A stretch of DNA of 64,000 bases. Source: Limnephilus marmoratus (Eukaryota; Arthropoda; Insecta; Trichoptera; Limnephilidae). Under the pieces are notes generated by a model that made no database searches, was not told the DNA's origin, and saw only the letters and a program-made list of their open reading frames with translations. The stretch covers positions 36,464,676-36,528,675 of the forward strand of contig OU862915.1 of the NCBI GenBank assembly GCA_917880885.1, written 5' to 3'. Position numbers and translations under genes: made by a program. Positions within the stretch are counted from its first letter, which is position 1, and the number at the start of each line of letters is the position of its first letter. Below are positions 12,387-22,861 of this stretch, piece by piece.

Positions 12387-12895
12387 AGCTGGTACCCGGC
12401 ATGCGTTGCTATTCCATTTAATAAAGAAATTGTTTCTCCCTGCGTGTCCTTTCCCATTCGTCCCGTTCCCCTTCCGCCTCCCCTTCCTCTTCCGCATCCC
12501 CTCCCCCTCTCGCGTTTCCACTCCAACTCCTCCACCTTCCCTCTCCCTACTCCACTCCCCCCTTCCACCATCCCGCGAACCTCCCTCCCGAGTTCCCCTC
12601 ACCCCTCCTAGGTTTCCCTCCCTATCCCTGGTTCCCCTCCACCTCCTCTCCCGCGAATCCCTCCCCCCTTCCATATATTCAGTCCCGGTACATTCCGTTT
12701 TCAAACAGCTCGCGTGCCACCCATTGCTATTTTTTATACAAATTTCACAATGCCAGAGCTCACCAGTAGTTTTATACAAACCTTGTCCTGACAATAACTA
12801 ACACAAATAAAAAGGAATTATCCAATTTGGTGAAGTCGTTCGGTAGTTATGCGCGTACATACATTTGGGCGATTCATTTTTATTTATATATTATG
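12387..12895 (+). repeat. Interspersed repeat family C with pyrimidine-rich core
   Basis: It starts CTAGCTGGTACCCGGCATGC, carries TCTCCCTGCGTGTCCTTTCC, then about 220 bp of almost pure C/T on this strand, then CAGTCCCGGTACATT and a 3' portion ending GAAGTCGTTCGGTAGTTATG and TTCATTTTTATTTATATA. Related copies lie near 34655, 42945 and 46560. Long frames on both strands are produced by the C/T-rich core and are not genes. The ends resemble widely dispersed insect repeats, but I cannot assign a transposon class. Confidence 0.7.
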
Positions 12896-13118
12896 ATTAT
12901 ATATTATATTATATTATATATTATATATTATATATTATATATTATATATTATATATATTATATATTATATATTATATATTATATATTATATATTTATATA
13001 TTATATATTATATATTATATATTATATATTATACATTATATATTATATATTATATATTATATATTATACATTATATATTATATATTATATATTATATATT
13101 ATATTATATATATATAGA
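12888..13118. repeat. (TTATATA)n microsatellite, about 230 bp
   Basis: A nearly uninterrupted array of the 7-mer TTATATA with occasional T/C changes and single-base slips. It begins at the AT-rich tail of the family C repeat, so it probably expanded from that tail. Frames rich in Tyr and Ile here are artefacts. Confidence 0.95.
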
Positions 13119-13324
13119 AGAATACAAAATATGATTAAATATAAAATAAAAAAATATTAAAAAAGGATTTTGATCGGAGTAAATAAAAATATATATAATC
13201 GAATTACGTCTCAATAAAATTAGTCGTTTGTATGTAAGGTAAGGTAAGGTTGATAAGGTATGAAATATTTTTTGATAATTATATTTTAACTCCCAGAAAG
13301 ATTCCAAAGTTGCATTCAAAATTA

Positions 13325-13485
13325 GGCAAAATTATTTGTTTTTTTTTAAAGTTATTCCCGGTTTACGAATAACCCGACAGTATTTGAAAATAATAACCTG
13401 ACAGTATTTGAAAATCTCCTACTACCACCACAGTAAGCGAAAAATGTTACTTGTGTCGAGGTGGAGGAATTAGCCAATTATTTAT
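13325..13485 (-). mobile_element. SINE family S2, body fragment
   Basis: The plus strand shows TTCCCGGTTTACGAATAACC, then ACAGTATTTGAAAATCTCCT, ACCACCACAG and GTGTCGAGGTGGAGGA. The same block occurs at 31000-31095 next to a tRNA-like head, which fixes the minus orientation. A short segment (CTGACAGTATTTGAAAAT) is tandemly duplicated in this copy. The head is missing. Confidence 0.65.
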
Positions 13486-13639
13486 ATATCAAAAATAAAG
13501 GCAAAATAAATAAAACAGCACATATCCGTATTAAATATTAAATATAACTTTTGATTAAAAAATAATAATTCATTTTGGTTGGGTATTTTGGGCTCAAATC
13601 AAAAATTACTTTTTGTATAAAAGAGGCGTCAATAAGTCG

Positions 13640-14655
13640 TGGGAATTGCACAATCCTTTACGCAAGGAAATTTTAGTTCAGACGAACTGATCTCAGCCCG
13701 CAATTTCAAATTCATCATGAGGTGTGGAGTTTTGAAATATAGCATGATTACTGCGATTACACGATATATTAGATACCCCACTGCTGTTTGATATTTTATT
13801 TTCATCACGAGCTACGGAAACTTTAAATATCAGTTTTTTTATGTGAATACCTCACTACAATCCCAGCCTGCTTCCGTCTGGAGCCAATGAGTAGGTGGCA
13901 TATCCCCAATTGGGGAATTTGGGTATGTTGTGAGACTGAAGGTAGTGCGGAGGGGAAAGAGATGGGGTAGAGGATGGTGGGAAAGTACCTGTTTATTCAG
14001 ACCTGGTCTCCAAACACGGCTAAAGTCTTTTCAAGCAACGTTTCAATTCAGAATGGTGGTCTTACACCAGGGCGATACTGAGAGTATCTTCACATTATAC
14101 AGAGACAATGGCTACCTACTTAACTCCACTGCAATGAAACTGTTCACCCTATTGTAAATTTCATGTAGTTATGAGATGTGGAGATTCGAAATAAAATATG
14201 TGTCATTCAAACTTTCAATTCAAACACGAGAAATTTTTATCTCTATTAAATTGGGTAGTTTCATTAGCAAGTTTTTAGAACTAATAAAATAATTAGTTTT
14301 TACAACCATACACTTTTCTTATGTAAATTTTTCATATGTATGTATTTTTTTTTTTTAAATGTATGTTACTATTCCACTGCAATGCGACTTTTCAACCAAC
14401 ACTACGAGCTAAGGCGATTTGAAATATCCGTTTTATTGCCGAGAGAGTGGTTACTAACCCCACTGCAATGCGACTGTTCAGCCTGCACCTTTTTTCCGTC
14501 ATTTATTCTTATTTCCGTCATTCGTCTACTGTCTTTTTACAAAACAGTAGGTGACTACCGATCCCTCTACAATGCGACTGTTTTACCAACGGCAAATCTA
14601 ATTTTTAATTATGAGCTATGGAAATTATATTTAAATGTTTTTATATTTTATTTTT
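13640..14655. repeat. Degenerate tandem repeat field
   Basis: A motif of the form CCACTGCAATGCGACTGTTC recurs near 13775, 14122, 14378, 14460 and 14565, often preceded by GGTTACTAACC and alternating with ATGAGCTATGGAGATTTGAA-like segments. Spacing is irregular (about 85-110 bp where intact), so this is an old, diverged satellite-like field. It is interrupted by the S1 SINE at 13850-14100. Confidence 0.6.
13850..14100 (-). mobile_element. SINE S1, 5'-truncated
   Basis: Read on the minus strand it runs from GATACTCTCAGTATCGCCCT through GTAAGACCACCATTCTGAAT, the pyrimidine-rich segment and ATATCCCCAATTGGGGA to GGCTCCAGACGGAAGC. The tRNA-like head is absent. It is inserted in the degenerate tandem field. 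Confidence 0.85.
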
Positions 14656-14669
14656 ATATTACACCTTAA

Positions 14670-15260
14670 AAATGATAGATGATTAAATGATAGATGGGAT
14701 CCTTCAGTTGAAATCAAATGCCGCATTGAGCAAGCTCGTGCGACCTTTATCCGTATGAAAAAAATGTTCTGCAGTATGTAATGTATGTAACCTTGGATTA
14801 CGAATGCGAATGGTCAGATGCTACGTATTTTCAATATTATTTTATGGAATGGAAGCATGAACGCTTACTGAAGAATTAATTAGGCGACTTGAGGCATTCG
14901 AGATGTGGATCTACAGAAGAATACTTAAAATAAGCTGGATGGACAGGGTCACAAATGAAGATGTTATGGTTCGGATGAATAAAGAAAAGGAAGTAATTAA
15001 AACCATAAAAATCCGAAAACTTCAATATCTTGGACACGTGATGAGACATCCAGAGAAGTATGAGATCCTGCATCTCATAATGCAGGGAAAGATTGCCGGA
15101 AGACGGGGCCCTGGAAGAAGGAGAACCTCATGGCTGAAAAACCTGAGACAGTGGTTTGGCCAGTCTACCGTGGAGCTGTTCCGGGCCGCAGTAAACAAAG
15201 TCCGCATAGCCAACATGATAGCCAACGTCCGTTGAACGGACAAGGCACAAGAAGAAGAAG
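14670..15260 (+). mobile_element. RTE-type LINE 3' end with 12-bp target duplication
   Basis: The frame at 14903-15232 encodes the C-terminal end of an RTE-clade-like reverse transcriptase: MWIYRRILKISWMDRV, RKLQYLGHVMRHPEKY, MQGKIAGRRGPGRRRTSW and LRQWFG, ending shortly before a GAAGAAGAAG tail. Upstream 14700-14880 carries the preceding part in other frames. The 12 bases ATTACACCTTAA occur at 14658-14669 and 15261-15272, so I take this as one 591-bp, 5'-truncated insertion. A short simple-repeat 3' tail instead of poly(A) is characteristic of RTE elements. Confidence 0.85.
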
Positions 15261-15272
15261 ATTACACCTTAA

Positions 15273-15772
15273 GAAAGGACCCATGTCTGCACAGTGTAAA
15301 GACAGGGGAACTATACCGCCACTAGGTTAGGCAGCATTGTGAGGCGGGTTAAGGTAAGGACTGTGCGAAGGAATTTATTAATGCGGATTATTATGAAGGA
15401 GGAAAAACAGATGCGGGTAGCTTGCTCCACATGCGAGCCGATTTACAAAAAAAAACGAGTCGAAGAAGCTTCCCATTCTTATGAAGCGAACATCAACTAC
15501 CGTGAAGAAATGTACAGCTTGTGGCCGTCGAGTTTCGCATACTTGCACCAGTTTTCATTGAAATACCTAAAGAAGAGACACGACATGTTTGTTAATACTA
15601 ATTTGTTAGACTAATTTGTTCGGTTTTTGTAACAATTCACATTTGTCTCGTAGAAATCGTAGTGTCTCCTTCACCGTTGTGGTTATAAGTATAATCTAAA
15701 AGGGGTCCAAGCATCACGCTTTATATTCAAATCCAAAATTTAACCACAAAATAATTCATACGTACCTACACC
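15273..15772. other. Stretch between RTE insertion and Pao/BEL element
   Basis: A short open frame at 15339-15614 has no recognisable domain and a basic, unremarkable composition. It may be chance. Nothing else identified. Confidence 0.4.
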
Positions 15773-16101
15773 TGGTTAAAATTGATATTTATTAAGTGGG
15801 TACTTGTTCTATGGGATTACTTCTAGGCAAGTACCTACCTAATTTTATTATTTTATTTCTGTTTCATTATTCGAATTAGTTCTATAGAAGAAAACAAAAG
15901 TAGGTAGCTTAAATGTCTTACGAAAAAAATGTGTTCCAATAAGCAGATCACAATGTAAATCCTATAAAAAATCAGGATTATATAAATAAAAGAATAATAA
16001 ATTACGACCAGATAAACAACACAAAACAAGCGTTTGATTTACAAAAGTGAGTACCACAGAAAACCTCCACCTGAAATCAAGCAAGAGCGTAAAAAACGCC
16101 A
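15773..16101 (+). repeat. 5' LTR
   Basis: Begins TGGTTAAAATTG and ends AAAAACGCCA. It differs from the 3' LTR at two sites (GTGGGTACTTG versus GTAGGTACTTG, and GTGTTCC versus GTGTTTC). An AATAAAAGAATAATAAA segment near 15985-16003 could supply the polyadenylation signal. A TATA box was not clearly recognised. Confidence 0.95.
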
Positions 16102-16103
16102 TA

Positions 16104-16133
16104 TGGTCCTTCGATAGCCCGATAAAAACCAGC
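16104..16133 (+). promoter_or_regulatory. Primer-binding site resembling tRNA-Tyr
   Basis: Two bases after the 5' LTR, TGGTCCTTCGA is complementary to the 3' end of insect tRNA-Tyr (UCGAAGGACCA). The following bases TAGCCCGATAAAAACCAGC still resemble the complement of the T arm but contain extra bases. TAGC also matches what follows CCTTCGA at the 5' end of the tRNA-Tyr gene. The tRNA sequence is recalled general knowledge; the primer role is inferred from position. Confidence 0.7.
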
Positions 16134-16340
16134 TCATCCCAAGAAGTCCGGTCGTACATCATAAGGTATTAAGGCATAAAAAATAATAAGTTTTGTAAAA
16201 TCACGCGTAGAATTCGCCACCAAGAGCCACTCTTTTTGCGTGATATTATAATCCAATTATAATTATATATTTAAGGTGGTACAAACAAAAGCTTATTTTA
16301 AATAATTTAATGTGTATGTTTGTGTAAAAAATTCTTCATT

Positions 16341-18233
16341 ATGCCACAAACATTAAAATCACTGGTGAAGAAGCGCGAATTAACACGGTTTAAGAATTAC
16401 CTACGAAGTGATTCAGTTGATGTAATAGAAACGGAAACAAGATTAGAGGAGGTAAAGTCATTGTTAAATCGCTTTAAGAATATACAATCTCAGATCGAAG
16501 AGTTTGATAGTAACTCAGATGAAGCAGATAGCCAACTTGAGTGTTTTGAATTAGAATATTATCAAGTAGTGACGTTAGCAAAAAAATCCATAAAAAGCAT
16601 TGAAAAAATTGATGATACTAACAATATTAAAATCAAATTACCAACGTTTTCGCTTCCAGAATTTAGTGGTGATTACTCGAAATGGTTATCTTTTAAGGAT
16701 GCTTTCATCACATTAGTGGGTAATAACAAATCTTTAGATAATTTCCAGAAAAATTACTATTTGCGTGACTGTTTAAAAGGAAAGGCCTCAGAAATATTAG
16801 ACGCACTTGAAATTACCCAAGACAATTTCGAAATAGCTTGGCAGGTTTTATCAAATAGATTTGAAAATAAGCGTGTAATAGCTAATCAACATTTATATTC
16901 ATTGTTTAAGCTCAAGGAATTAAAACAGGAAAGTCACGTCGCCTTGAGAAATTTATTAGATCAAACACAATTACATTTGAATTCATTGAAAAACATAGGT
17001 CTACCCACGGAGTATTGGGATATAATAATAATTTATATTTTAGCCAACAAATTAGATTCCAATACCCGGATCTATTGGGAACAATATCCAACTAAAGAAA
17101 AAATACCGACATTGCAAGAATTTTTAAAATGTTTGACAGACCGGGCGATAGTATTGGAAGCATCGGAAGCAACATGTTCCACAGCCAAACCTGTATTTGC
17201 GCATCATAAACCGTCAAGTTACAAAAAGGAATCTTCAGTTTCATTATTGTCGCAAAGGTTGAAATGCATTGTTTGTAAGGAAAATCATAAGATTTATTTC
17301 TGTAAACAGTTTTTGAAACTAAACCAACATGAACGGTTTGAGAAAATCAAGCAATTACAAGCTTGCATCAAGTGTTTAAATGTAGGTCATTCAACTAAAG
17401 AATGCAGGAGTAAGAATAATTGTAGAACTTGCAATAAGGCAGGACACAACACGTTACTCCATATTTTCCCTAAAGAGGATCAAGACACTAAGAATAGCAT
17501 GGATCAAGTACCAGTCTCAAACCATTCCACCTTTGGAGAAACAGAAAAAACAATTTTGTTATCAACGGCAATGGTGAACGTAAAGGACAGTAATGGAATT
17601 ATTCATTCAGCGAGAGTATTGTTGGATAATGGTTCTCAAGTGAATTTCATAACTGAACGATTTGCTAAAAAATTAAACATAAAGTACAAGTCATTAAATA
17701 TGCCGGTCTCTGGGTTACATAATAATATAACAAATATAAAGAAGAGCATCTCGTTTGAATTTTCATCAATAAACTCTAATTACAAAAAACTTGTTACTTG
17801 CTTGGTATTACAAGAAATCACCAGCAAGTTACCGCAGACCTCTTTTCCAAAAAGAGAGGCAAACATACCACCAGGATTGAAATTGGCCGATCCTGAATTT
17901 TCCACTTCCGGTCATGTGGATATATTACTCGGCTCCGAACTATTTTGGGAAATGCTGACCACTGACCAATTGAGATTAGGAACAATTGGACCTACGCTGC
18001 AACGTACTGAACTTGGATGGATATTATCCGGGCCAATTAAAACGTGCACTACAAAAAAGGAGCAAGAATCATCCTCATGTCACTTATCGTTAAATATGAT
18101 TCACAATCAAATTGAAAGATTTTGGAAACAGGAGGAATTGGTGTCCATCAAGCACCAAAATTATGAAGAAAAGGCATGTGAAGAGAGCTTCACGTCACCC
18201 AAAAAAGGAATGAAAATGGGCGTTTTGAAGTAA
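16341..18233 (+). CDS. Gag and aspartic protease of the Pao/BEL element
   Basis: About 630 residues from the ATG at 16341; the open frame extends 21 bases further upstream without an ATG. The N-terminal half contains a coiled-coil-like Glu/Lys-rich stretch and LPEFSGDYSKWLSFKDAF, the signature of the DUF1759 gag domain. Cys/His knuckles follow: CIKCLNVGHSTKEC and CRTCNKAGHNTLLH. The protease region has LLDNGSQVNF, an Asp-based A17-like active site. The product would form the virus-like particle and cleave the polyprotein. The frame ends at TAA 18231-18233 just after an A-run near 18201-18206, where downstream pol coding moves to another frame, so the stop results from a small indel and is not the natural Gag end. 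Confidence 0.9.
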   Translation: MPQTLKSLVKKRELTRFKNYLRSDSVDVIETETRLEEVKSLLNRFKNIQSQIEEFDSNSDEADSQLECFELEYYQVVTLAKKSIKSIEKIDDTNNIKIKLPTFSLPEFSGDYSKWLSFKDAFITLVGNNKSLDNFQKNYYLRDCLKGKASEILDALEITQDNFEIAWQVLSNRFENKRVIANQHLYSLFKLKELKQESHVALRNLLDQTQLHLNSLKNIGLPTEYWDIIIIYILANKLDSNTRIYWEQYPTKEKIPTLQEFLKCLTDRAIVLEASEATCSTAKPVFAHHKPSSYKKESSVSLLSQRLKCIVCKENHKIYFCKQFLKLNQHERFEKIKQLQACIKCLNVGHSTKECRSKNNCRTCNKAGHNTLLHIFPKEDQDTKNSMDQVPVSNHSTFGETEKTILLSTAMVNVKDSNGIIHSARVLLDNGSQVNFITERFAKKLNIKYKSLNMPVSGLHNNITNIKKSISFEFSSINSNYKKLVTCLVLQEITSKLPQTSFPKREANIPPGLKLADPEFSTSGHVDILLGSELFWEMLTTDQLRLGTIGPTLQRTELGWILSGPIKTCTTKKEQESSSCHLSLNMIHNQIERFWKQEELVSIKHQNYEEKACEESFTSPKKGMKMGVLK

Positions 18234-19229
18234 GCTTACCATTCCGACCTTGTATAGATCAAATAGGTACTTCCTTGCCTATGGCAAAAAAAAGATTTTT
18301 AAACTTGGAAAAGAAATTATCTTCTAATATGGATTTGAAACTTCAATACATTAAATTCATGGAAGAATATGAAAACTTAGGTCATATGACAAAATTTGAA
18401 CCAGTTTCAAATGAAGAAAAATCATACTATTTACCTCATCATGCAATCAAAAAGGAAACCAGCAGCACTACCAAACTAAGAGTGGTGTTCGACGGCTCCG
18501 CAAAAACCTCCAGCGGGATATCCAATGGGGATGGTTGGTCCAATAATACAAAATGATTTATACACCCATTTGTTGAATTTTAGAAAATATCAAGTGGTAT
18601 TGACGGCTGACATAGAGAAAATGTACAGGCAGGTCAACATTAGAGAGGAGGACCGCGTCTTCCAAAAAATACTTAAGCGAGCATCTCCAGAAGAGGAAAT
18701 GGGCCACTTCAAGTTAAATACGATAACTTATGGTATGGGACCGTCATCTTTCTTAGCCACGCGTTGCTTGAAGCAGCTGAGTATGGAAAACGCACACTTG
18801 TATCCTGAAGCTAGTCTCATTTTAGAGAAAGATTTTTACATGGATGATCTAATTGCAGGTGGAGACGATGTGGAATCCTGTAATTTGTTAAAAGAACAGT
18901 TAATCTCCATAATGAATTCGGCCGGTATGAACTTAAGAAAATGGCGGTCTAATTCTTCTGATTTGTCATCGGAGGCCGGTCAGGCCATTGATATGGTAAT
19001 TTTGGACAAACCAGAAGGAGAAAAAATTCTAGGCTTAGCTTGGAATTGCCAAAAAGATAGTTTTTTATATCACGTGGTACTACCGTCACATCCTATTTAT
19101 AATAAACGGAATATTTTGTCGCTGATTGCTAGTATTTTCGATCTATTAGGTTTGCTAGGACCAGTAACCGTGAATGCTAAACTTATTATGCAGAGATTAT
19201 GGCAAGAAAAGATATCTTGGGATGAATAA
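18207..19229 (+). pseudogene. Reverse transcriptase region, frameshifted
   Basis: Two open segments carry the reverse transcriptase. The first (to 18556) contains LPHHAIKKET and LRVVFDGSAKTSSGIS, the usual Pao/BEL entry into the polymerase domain. The second (18525-19229, another frame) has MVGPIIQNDLYTHLLNFR, LTADIEKMYRQV (first catalytic Asp) and the active-site box FYMDDLIAGG. A small deletion around 18515-18525 joins them out of frame. An in-frame TAA at 19227-19229 then interrupts the connection region. The enzyme would copy the element RNA into DNA in cytoplasmic particles; this copy cannot make it as one chain. Confidence 0.9.
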
Positions 19230-19785
19230 ATACCTATAGAAATTCTGAAGCTTTGGAAAAAATATTTAGAAGATTTAAAAGGTGTAAATTCTTTTCAAAT
19301 ACCTAGAAAAATTATATGTAACTGTAAATATACAATTGCACGGATTTTGTGACGCATCCCAAAAAGCATATGCTGCTTGCGTATATATGCTATCCACAGA
19401 CCAATCAGGAAAACGGCATTCTCAATTAATCACAGCTAAATCAAGAGTAGCTCCATTAAAAACCATTTCCTTGCCTAAATTGGAATTATGTGGTGCTGTT
19501 CTGTTAACAAAAGTTGTTGAAAAAGTAAAGGAATCCCTACTTATACCTTTGGATAAAACATTTTATTGGTGTGATTCCACTATAACTCTATGCTGGATAG
19601 GAAATCAACCAGCGCGATGGAATACATTCGTTGCAAACAGAGTTGCAGAAATACAGGAAAGAAGCGAAACCAGTCAATGGAAGCATGTCAACTCCGAAGA
19701 TAACGCTGCGGATATTTTATCAAGAGGAACCAGTGCTAAAAGTCTATTTTATCAGAAATCTGGTGGAGAGGTTCTAATTGGTTAA
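19230..19785 (+). pseudogene. RNase H region of Pao/BEL pol
   Basis: After the stop at 19229 the connection sequence stays readable and then shifts frame near 19320. The open segment 19336-19785 begins [16 protein letters not shown], a typical RNase H entry with the first acidic residue. It continues with [11 protein letters not shown] and [12 protein letters not shown] (second and third acidic positions) and ends with [15 protein letters not shown]. Another one-base shift near 19758 creates the TAA at 19783-19785. Confidence 0.85.
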
Positions 19786-21044
19786 CTCAAGATGAAGTAA
19801 CTTGGCCGAACTACATATAAGGAAATTTGCATCGATCCACCGGAATTAAAAACCAAAATAAATTTAACCGTCAGTATGAATATAGATTGGGAATTGTTTT
19901 ATCGTTTTTCCTCTCTCACGCGTTTACAAAGAGTAACTGCTTATATCCTACGTTTCATTAATAATACAAGAAAAACACATACATTTAGCGGACAACTTTC
20001 TATAATAGAATTAAACAAGTCATTACAATCATTAATAATAGTCGCTCAATCTTATTCATTTTCAAAGGAAATTAAAACATTAAAGGCGGGAAAAAACTTA
20101 GATAAAAGCAGTCATCTCAAATCATTAAGCCCATTTATACATATGGATTTATTGCATGTAGGTGGGAGATTATCCAGAGGAAAACTGATACATGAAGCAC
20201 AAAACATCCGATATTACTACCTCACGATCACCCTCTAACAAAGTTAATCATTAAACATTTTCATTATACAAATTTGCATGTAGGTACTCAAACGTTACTA
20301 GCACTTATTAGGCTAAAGTATTGGCCTATAATGGCAAAAAATGCTATTAAAAAAATACTCAAAAATTGTATTGTATGCTTCAAATGCAGTCCAAAAACAA
20401 GTCATCAAATAATGTCTGATCTTCCAGAGGATAGAGTGTCACCATGTAGATCGTTCTATGTTACAGGACTGGATTACGCAGGGCCAATCTTAATAAAGTC
20501 TGGAATCAGTAGGAGATCCAATTCAGTCAAGTCTTATATCTGTTTATTTATATGCTTCTCTACTAAAGCAGTTCATTTAGAACTGGTCACCTCTCTGACT
20601 GCAGATGCATTTCTTAATTGTTTAAAGCGTTTCATTTCTAGACGTGGAAAACCTAGTAAATTGTATTCTGATAATGCTACTACATTTATTGGAGCGAATA
20701 ATGAATTGAAAAATATGTATAATTTATATGTCTCTCAAAAGGAAATAGCTAATTACTTAACTAACATGTCTATTCAGTGGGTTTTTATCCCACCTAAAGG
20801 TCCTCATCATGGAGGTCTTTGGGAATCTAACATAAAAAGTGTGAAATATCACGTAAAAAGAGTGGCAAATGTCTCTTCATTAACATATGAAGAGATGTGT
20901 ACGTTATTATACCAAATAGAGTCCTGCATAAATTCTAGGCCTTTAATTCCACTATCCAATGATCCCCTCGACCTCTTCGCACTTACTCCAGGTCACTTTC
21001 TTATTGGTGATAACCTGTCAGCTGTAGCTGAACCTGACCTATAA
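19786..21044 (+). pseudogene. Integrase region of Pao/BEL pol, frameshifted
   Basis: The open segment at 19876-20238 is the linker and start of the zinc-binding part. A one-base shift near 20220 moves coding to the frame of 20274-21044. There I see HVGTQTLLALIRLKYW and CIVCFKC (His/Cys zinc site). The catalytic core has GLDYAGPI (first Asp), KLYSDNATTFIGANNEL (second Asp) and HHGGLWESNIKSVK (Glu). TPGHFLIGD of the C-terminal DUF5641-like domain follows before a stop at 21042-21044. The protein would insert element DNA into the host genome. Confidence 0.9.
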
Positions 21045-21520
21045 CAGATTCCCATAAACAGACTTAATAATTTCCAAAAACTAAGCCAGCTAAGACAGAG
21101 CTTCTGGTCAAGATGGAGAATTGAATATCTGGGAGAGCTGCAGCAAAGGACTAAATGGACGGATGGGAACAGGCGACAACTAAAGACTGGGGGACTTAGT
21201 TATCATCAAAGACGACAACGCACCACCAAATTTATGGAGGATGGGACGTGTCATCGCCACTCACCCTGGACAAGATGGGATAACCCGTGAAGAGAAGACG
21301 CAGCAAGGGTCTATGAAAAGACCCATTACCAAATTGTGTCTTCTACCGATGGACGATGCTATCACATCTTAGAAGACCTGGATCAAAATAAACCACTAAC
21401 ATCTAAGAAGAGCAGTATCAAAAAGAAGTCATCTTTACTAAGGCCAAGGATCAAAAAGAAGCCATCTTTCTTGAGGACAAGAACTGCAGAGGCTATCGAT
21501 CTAGGATCAAGAAGATGAAC
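21045..21520 (+). pseudogene. Pol C-terminal tail, out of frame
   Basis: Sequence after the integrase stop remains recognisable as the chromatin-binding C-terminal domain. The same frame continues to about 21185, where a G-run (GGGGG near 21190) shifts the readable protein to another frame through about 21290. A Lys/Ser/Arg-rich open segment at 21336-21518 is likely the extreme C-terminus. I do not see a separate downstream gene. Confidence 0.6.
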
Positions 21521-21775
21521 CTTTTTTAATTTAGTGTTATTTTTTTTTATGCTTCTTCTAATGATTTACTTCAATTTATTATTTTATTGTTTCTAAACTA
21601 ATTACAACAATCAATGAATTACGATATATGTATTAGCTAGTTTCAGCTCTCTTTTTATTTTTAAGAAATAATTTAATCTTTCTAATTAAAAAAATATATA
21701 TTCTGACAAATAATAATAATCAATTTTAACTTTTATATGGTTCTAAAAAGAACTTTCATTTAATTTCAGCCCTTT

Positions 21776-21789
21776 TTGTCGGGGAGCTA
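21776..21789 (+). promoter_or_regulatory. Possible polypurine tract
   Basis: The purine run GGGGAG, in GTCGGGGAGCTA, lies directly before the TG of the 3' LTR, the position where plus-strand synthesis is primed. It is short and interrupted, so the call rests mainly on position. Confidence 0.5.
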
Positions 21790-22118
21790 TGGTTAAAATT
21801 GATATTTATTAAGTAGGTACTTGTTCTATGGGATTACTTCTAGGCAAGTACCTACCTAATTTTATTATTTTATTTCTGTTTCATTATTCGAATTAGTTCT
21901 ATAGAAGAAAACAAAAGTAGGTAGCTTAAATGTCTTACGAAAAAAATGTGTTTCAATAAGCAGATCACAATGTAAATCCTATAAAAAATCAGGATTATAT
22001 AAATAAAAGAATAATAAATTACGACCAGATAAACAACACAAAACAAGCGTTTGATTTACAAAAGTGAGTACCACAGAAAACCTCCACCTGAAATCAAGCA
22101 AGAGCGTAAAAAACGCCA
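21790..22118 (+). repeat. 3' LTR
   Basis: 329 bp, TG...CA, two substitutions relative to the 5' LTR. The next five bases ACACC repeat the five bases before the 5' LTR, proving a single integration event. Confidence 0.95.
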
Positions 22119-22204
22119 ACACCTTTATTTCCAAAGTTTATGAAAATGTTGAATTTTTGGGAATTTTTATTAATTATTTTTACATGAAACAAAAAAAGCG
22201 GGTC

Positions 22205-22745
22205 AACGATACATTTTTAATATAAAACGAACATAAAACTTTATTCCACATAATTTTATTTGACCGTAACCGGTTTCAGCTCGTCTTCTGACTGGTACAA
22301 ATTAATAATTTCGAAATTAAAATATGTATTTAGTTTAGACCATTCCTATCCCAATATAAACATGTATCCCTTTAAAAAGTAATAAAAATAACATACTTCA
22401 TAAATATATTAACGATTTCACAATAAAATTAGGTCATTAGTAACTCATATTACTTCTAAGGTTTTTCCCTAATCAACATTGAAGTGAGCCACAAACCCAA
22501 GGTAATTAGCTTACTGGAATTACCAAAATATTTAGAAATTCGACAGTCTAAAACGACATAATAAACATAATTTATAAAAATGAATAAAATCCGTGTGGAC
22601 CACCCCTCTCCCCTTCTCCAATATGTTGTGTATATATGTAAGACTAAGAATTACTTGTACCAGTCTGAAGATGGCTCTAATGAACTGAAACCGGTTACGG
22701 TCAAATAAAATTAAGTGGAATAGAGTTTTATATTCGTATTATTAT
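22205..22745. mobile_element. Penelope-like element ends in inverted orientation
   Basis: About 95 bases at 22213-22310, read in reverse complement, match 22635-22740. Both contain GTACCAGTC, GAAACCGGTTACGGTCAAAT and GTGGAATA. The conserved block resembles the one following the GIY-YIG fragment at 42391-42440 and the small insertions at 30228 and 47828. The 320 bp between the arms has no coding potential. I infer a non-autonomous or collapsed Penelope-like copy with inverted terminal segments. Confidence 0.55.
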
Positions 22746-22861
22746 AATATATTATAATGGAATTCCACCTTGAATTATCACTCTCAAAAATAGAGATAAC
22801 AATTTAATATTTTTGTCTAATAAAATATGTGTGCGTTTTTTTTCGTTAACATTATTTTTAA

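Larger units (their letters stand above)
15773..22118 (+). mobile_element. Complete Pao/BEL LTR retrotransposon (coding region broken)
   Basis: A 6346-bp element bounded by 329-bp direct repeats that begin TG and end CA, with the 5-bp duplication ACACC at 15768-15772 and 22119-22123. Inside, in order, are a primer-binding site, a gag/protease frame with a CCHC knuckle and an LDNGSQ active-site-like motif, reverse transcriptase (YMDD), RNase H, and an integrase with zinc-binding and DDE-type segments. This order and the DUF1759/A17-peptidase-like signature match the Pao/BEL family. The two LTRs differ at only two positions, so the insertion is recent, yet the coding region is split over three frames with extra stops. 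No envelope-like gene is present. Confidence 0.97.

Noticed and set aside
12302..12801. Four overlapping frames of 89-139 codons on both strands
   Set aside because: They come from a nearly pure C/T tract in a dispersed repeat, so both strands are open with Pro/Ser-rich or Arg/Gly-rich translations and no domain. The same occurs at 34660-35088.
12827..13134. Two Tyr/Ile-rich frames
   Set aside because: Translation of the TTATATA microsatellite.
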